Origin: Chrysomallon squamiferum
Taxonomy: Eukaryota > Mollusca > Gastropoda > Neomphalida > Peltospiridae
Direction of reading: 5' to 3'
DNA length: 64,000 bases
Assembly (NCBI GenBank): GCA_012295275.1
Contig: CM022665.1
Location: 14,014,976-14,078,975, forward strand
Numbering within the stretch: position 1 is the stretch's first letter; each line of letters opens with the position of its first letter. The notes beneath the pieces were generated by a model that was given only the letters and a program-made list of their open reading frames with translations, did not search any database and was not told the origin of the DNA. Shown here piece by piece: positions 61,054-64,000 of this stretch. Both the position numbers and the translations under genes were made by a program.

Positions 61054-63754
61054 ATATGTATATTTGTGTGTGCATATATGTGTATATTAATACATGAAAG
61101 CACTATGAATTGTGCATAGATTGAAGTCAAAGATATTTTTATAGATGTTTTATTTTACACAAAATTCCCAGACATGTTGTGAAAATTGTGTATAGTATGT
61201 GTTTTATTTTATACTAGAGATCAAACCATGCTGTGAAGATGAAGGCCACATTGATCCATACTCTGTGAACTGTATGCTGTATTTCTCAAGTCCAAAGCCT
61301 GTATCATTTTCCAAACCCATCATTTTCAAAGATGATAAAGGAAAGAGGTAAATCAAAATATATATAACTTTAATTATTTATAATTTTTGTTTTAATTATA
61401 TTATTATTAATTTTTTATTTGTTTATATCAGTGATCTGTTTAGGATGTACAACAACAGAGACTATGCTGAGAACACACACAAAATTGTGTAATTTTACTT
61501 TACATGCATTCATAACTTGAAACCCCATATATGGGAACTACTAAGAACTGCTGAAATCAATATAAATCAAACTGACTTTAGTTTTCTAGCATGCTGTTAT
61601 CCAGAATAAGAATATATTAAAATAAAAAAATAAAAAATTTTGAAACCATGATTGGTCAAACCAGCATTAGTTGCAGACTGTAACAATAGTAACAAAAACA
61701 TTAATATCATAAATGTTTAATTATAATTTTAAACATATCCCTAGAGTTAATACATACTGTATTCTAATGTAAAATTGTGTTTCATTTTGTCTATTTAGTT
61801 TCTCACTGATCGTCACTGCAACAGCTGACAACTGTTTGCTAACCTGTTACCCATTTCTGGCTTTACACAGAGATGACCACAAGATTGTCTGTGAACAGGT
61901 AACCCTTTCTATCCTTTAACTGTCTTTTTCCTTCTTTTTATTTTTTATATTTTATGTGAAAAATGTGTGTATTTACAGATTCATTTTTGAATATTATTTT
62001 GAGATATTTGTTTAATTGGTGATATTAATAACTTATTTTTATTTTATGCCTAAATTCATACTTTTTTACATCACTTATAATTAGTTGTTTCATGGTTTTC
62101 TTTTTTAGATGTAGATTCCATATTAAAAGTAAAGACATTTGTTTTACTTTTAAAATAAACCTGTCACAAAAATGTAGATTAGGTTACAGCTTTTTCTCCT
62201 AAATTCACCATAATTACACATCATAACAGAATTAGGTTAAAATAAACATTATTGATGAATTTGTCATTATTTCCAAGTCATACAAAAATCATTTCTGTTT
62301 TCTATACAATATTTACTATTTTCTTTGCATTTCAAAGGGTTCATATCCAAAAGGACACAAACTGCAGCCAGCAACAGCTGAATCTAAGGACAGTAGCAGT
62401 GTTGGGGAAGCTGTATTTGTGCCCTGTGCATCTCCAGTTCGACTCAGCAGTAGACCCAGTACCAGTGCAACCAGCTCCAATTTCCAGGTGTCCACTTCCA
62501 GCTATGAAACAGACAGTGTCTCAGGTAGGTGTTTTTTTCATACACTTTTTTTACTTTTTTGTTTTTATCTGTAATGATATTTGATTCATTAGAAAAATTT
62601 AATGTTTTTCCTTTCTAATTTTGTAGCTACATTTATTTATTTATTTTTTTTTTATTTTTATTTTTATTTTTATTTTTATTTTTATTTTTATTTTTATTTT
62701 TTTTTTTTTTTTTTTATTTTTATTTTTTATTTTATTTTATTTTTTTGAGGATTTTATTATTGTTTTTGTTATTATTATTAACATTGTTATTACTATTATT
62801 AATCTTTATAATGATAGTTTAGACTGTTGATGTTATTTCACAATCACAATTTCACAATAAAACAGACTTTGTTAATAATAAGTTATGATAATGCAGTATG
62901 TTTCTGTTAATTCATGATTAATGTGTAATTAAGATATCACGGTTTGTTTGTATCTTATACACACACACACACACACACACATATATGTGTGTTTTTTAAA
63001 CTGTTTCAGATTCATGTGTTAGTACACCTAAAGTAAGAGATGGGGCTATGAATAAGCCACCATCTGTGTCAGAACGTGGCAGTCCAGTAGAGGTTGCCTC
63101 ACGCATGCTTGGATCAGTTATCTTTCCTGATGAAGACAGTGAGGAAGGAATCTTCCACATGGAAGTGTTACTATCAGTTCAGCGCTGGTTCTCATCTCTT
63201 GGCTGGCCAAATGGACCTTTCCCAATAATCATACCAGAAACACTCAGAGTGTAAGTCAGCCATTCTTTGTTTTGGGTTATTTTCTGTACCATTGTTGGAT
63301 GGGGTTTGACCTTTTACCAATAATCATACCAGAATCACTCAGAGTGTAAGTCAGCCATACTTTTTTTTATTTTTTTATTTTTTATTTTTTTGTACCATTA
63401 TGGGATGAGGTTGGAATGGGAAATAACTCAGTATTCCACAGGTAAGATTTGAATTCATGCATTAAACAGTTTCTATTTATTTATTTATTTAAATTATCTA
63501 TTTATTTAAAAATATCTATTCTTTACTTTTAACAGAGCTATCTCACACAACATCTATGACAGGGAACAAAAGGGTAGAGACTCTATTGGAGAGACGACAT
63601 CTAAGAAAGACTGCAGGACAATTTATGACATGATCAGTCACCTCAGTGGAAGACCTGTTCCTGGAATTCCATACAATTCTGCTCTACCAACAGACCCCAT
63701 TGAACGAGTCAAAGAAATTTACTGGCGACATTCAACTTTGTTGACATTCCTCAA
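42301..63754 (+). CDS. CFAP47: Cilia- and flagella-associated protein 47, 5' part (33 exons; 3' end beyond window)
   Basis: Very large axonemal protein of motile cilia and sperm tails. The window holds the first 33 exons, about 1,665 codons; the human protein is 3,187 aa. I chained all 33 exons with GT-AG junctions and an unbroken frame. The protein starts MMEGDISGVRILPPVLEFFD at the paired ATGs 42301/42304; an upstream in-frame GTG-started extension was not used. It then carries a series of ASH/MSP-like immunoglobulin-type domains with the typical FGxxxxG and SPxxxG turns (VDFGNAVANC, YDFGECSVGE, VIDFGKVCLK, ISFGTVPVNL). A calponin-homology domain starts at about residue 1555 (VLLSVQRWFSSLGWPNGPFP) and continues in exon 33 and beyond. 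The domain order and position match CFAP47 rather than hydin. Exon blocks are listed in the next three entries. Confidence 0.93.
46655..46735 (+). mobile_element. Eroded SINE-like fragment in CFAP47 intron 7
   Basis: ATATCAGTCATAG, TCTTCTCTGTAGGAAAATAC and ATATAAAAGATACC follow the central part of the same mollusc short repeat recognised at 18090 (TATATCAAAGGCCG ... CTGTGGGAAAGTGC ... ATATAAAAGATCCC). Only the central part remains. Confidence 0.4.
49081..49265 (+). mobile_element. Eroded SINE-like copy in CFAP47 intron 11
   Basis: Blocks GCCAGTG, GGGTATGTG, GGAAAGTTGCATGTAAAAGA and GATCTTTAACCAGGTC occur in the order of the mollusc short repeat (CCAGTG, GTGGTATGTG, GGGAAAGTGCATATAAAAGA, GGTCCTTAACCATATG). 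The copy begins only about 25 bases after the exon 11 donor. Confidence 0.45.
50785..50995 (+). mobile_element. tRNA-derived SINE-like copy in CFAP47 intron 13
   Basis: TTGGTTAAACCATCAGACTT, then AAAACTGATATGTACTGAGA and CTACTCAGAGCTAA match a tRNA-derived SINE widespread in gastropods (GTGGTTAAGCCATCGGACTT, AAACTGATAGGTACTGGGTT, CACCCAGAGCGAG). A box-A/box-B-like head is recognisable, and the tail ATGTAAACTCACTTCAAAAT resembles the family's 3' end. It is heavily diverged. Confidence 0.6.
52219..52371 (+). repeat. 90-bp tandem duplication across the CFAP47 exon 14 donor
   Basis: TTGTCATTGGTAATATTCTA at 52219 recurs as TTGTGATTGGTAACATTCTT at 52309, exactly 90 bases later. The similarity continues through AAATTATTATAAA and AAAAATAATAATTATTAT. 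The copied unit includes the last exon bases and the donor, so two donors exist: GTAATA at 52228 and GTAACA at 52318. Confidence 0.85.
56353..56415. repeat. (TTTTAA)n/(ATTT)n tract in CFAP47 intron 23
   Basis: Several AATTTT units pass into about ten ATTT units. Confidence 0.85.
57970..58034. repeat. 29-bp perfect tandem duplication in CFAP47 intron 24
   Basis: The unit beginning AAAATTTAGCATACACTATA occurs twice without mismatch at 57970 and 57999, followed by a partial third copy. The perfect match implies a recent event. It lies in the 2.1-kb intron 24, in which I see no exon. Confidence 0.9.
59617..59825 (+). repeat. Diverged triplication across the CFAP47 exon 27 acceptor
   Basis: An ATCAGCCT(T/G)G boundary motif occurs three times, with CAGCC at 59628, 59717 and 59791. 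Each copy is preceded by an ATTTxATTT-like tract and followed by related sequence (TTGTTAGTGATGAGT; GTTGTGATAAATTAGG; ATTGTGATAAATGATGAGT). The third copy is the real exon 27 start at 59789. The second reads CAG CCT TGA, a stop in the exon frame. Confidence 0.55.
60587..60847 (+). repeat. Intronic repeat, copy 1 (CFAP47 intron 28)
   Basis: TTTTTCCTTTCTAACTTTGT, a TTTTA-repeat core, then GAGGATTTTATTATTGTTTT and TTTATAATGATAGTTTAGAC and TTTCACAATCACAATT. The same order occurs at 62603-62851. The match is very high outside the variable repeat core. Confidence 0.85.
61001..61051. repeat. (CA)n microsatellite in CFAP47 intron 28
   Basis: About 25 uninterrupted CA units. Confidence 0.95.
62603..62851 (+). 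repeat. Intronic repeat, copy 2 (CFAP47 intron 31)
   Basis: Paralogous to 60587-60847: the same left flank (TTTTTCCTTTCTAATTTTGT), a variable T-rich (TTTTTA)n core and the same right flank through AATCTTTATAATGATAGTTT to CACAATCACAATT. Confidence 0.85.
62960..62980. repeat. (CA)n microsatellite in CFAP47 intron 31
   Basis: A short CA run just upstream of the exon 32 acceptor. Confidence 0.9.
63219..63420 (+). repeat. 95-bp tandem duplication across the CFAP47 exon 32 donor
   Basis: CCAATAATCATACCAGAAAC at 63222 recurs as CCAATAATCATACCAGAATC at 63317, 95 bases later. Both continue through CACTCAGAGT and the donor GTAAGTCAGCCAT, and then TTGTACCATTxTxGGATGxGG. The second donor is at 63346. 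Confidence 0.9.
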
Positions 63755-64000
63755 GTAAGAACATTTTTCATAAATTTGTTAGAAATTTTAAATGTTTGAA
63801 TTGTTTTGAATGATTTTTAAACATTAATTACTGGTATTATTAATTCTGTGATTTGTATCTGAAAATATTAAAAATTTTCATAATAAATCACATGCTTTTA
63901 AAAAAAAATGAAACTGAAAAAAAAAAATAGTAAACAAAAGAATAAAAAAAATTAAAATTATTAAAAATAAAAATAATAATAAAGGTAATATATTTTCCAT
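63755..64000 (+). other. Start of CFAP47 intron 33
   Basis: AT-rich intron sequence with poly-A stretches near 63900-63930. No further exon is visible before the window ends. Confidence 0.7.

Larger units (their letters stand above)
58766..63754 (+). other. CFAP47: CFAP47 exons 25-33 (Pro-rich linker, ASH-like domains, start of CH domain)
   Basis: Exons: 58766-59047, 59341-59548, 59789-59987, 60457-60548, 61218-61347, 61799-61898, 62338-62524, 63010-63250 and 63536-63754. Exon 25 has a proline-rich linker (GAPSPAPTPFPPTPAPSQ, about residues 1128-1145). ASH-like segments follow (IVLVNNSTKSLIWGFDLSRP; DNCLLTCYPFLALHRDDHKI). Exon 31 is a Ser/Thr-rich spacer. Exons 32-33 encode the N-terminal half of the calponin-homology domain. 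Exon 33 ends in phase 2 at a GTAAGA donor; the rest of the gene lies beyond the window. Confidence 0.87.

Noticed and set aside
52-64000. Search for CRISPR arrays, operons, rRNA and tRNA genes
   Set aside because: No spaced direct-repeat arrays, ribosome-binding-site-led gene runs or cloverleaf-forming genes were seen. The only tRNA-like sequence is the decayed SINE head near 50785.

Overview
The window is AT-rich, intron-dense animal nuclear DNA, most likely from a mollusc and possibly a gastropod. Every intron I resolved is GT-AG, the protein-coding exons read like lophotrochozoan orthologues of human genes, and several introns carry decayed short repeats resembling SINEs that I know from gastropod and other mollusc genomes. 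The species call is inference. Exon structures below were built by hand: I matched splice donors and acceptors, carried the reading frame across each junction, and compared the peptides with my knowledge of the families.

Layout, left to right. 1-2393: intergenic DNA with an unidentified minus-strand ORF at the edge and simple repeats. 2394-7787 (+): PSMB4, proteasome subunit beta type-4, 7 exons, with a dead FLYWCH/MULE-type transposase fragment in intron 1. 10486-27492 (+): CSTF3 (CstF-77), 21 coding exons, 719 aa, with a very large intron 3. 29859-34263 (-): TAF13, 4 exons, 124 aa. 34492-35845 (+): COX17, 2 coding exons, 62 aa, sharing a 228-bp divergent promoter with TAF13. 38445-41921 (-): DNAJB13, 7 exons, 322 aa. 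42301-63754 (+, runs off the right end): the first 33 exons, about 1,665 codons, of CFAP47, a giant axonemal protein. DNAJB13 and CFAP47 are head to head, 379 bp apart.

The genes fall into functional groups. CSTF3 and TAF13 act in mRNA 3'-end formation and transcription initiation. PSMB4 and COX17 are housekeeping genes for the proteasome and for mitochondrial copper delivery. DNAJB13 and CFAP47 are both motile-cilium or sperm-flagellum components, and the DNA between them holds an RFX X-box-like site, which suggests one shared ciliary promoter.

The points most worth a second look are: (i) repeated local tandem duplications of exon-intron boundaries in CFAP47, one of which creates a second splice donor giving an open, in-frame 30-codon extension; (ii) a polyadenylation hexamer placed directly at a weak donor of CSTF3 intron 3, the position where vertebrate CSTF3 is known to be autoregulated by intronic polyadenylation; (iii) the divergent ciliary promoter; (iv) an unidentified, well-formed minus-strand terminal-exon-like ORF inside CSTF3 intron 3. 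I found no CRISPR, operon or other prokaryotic system.
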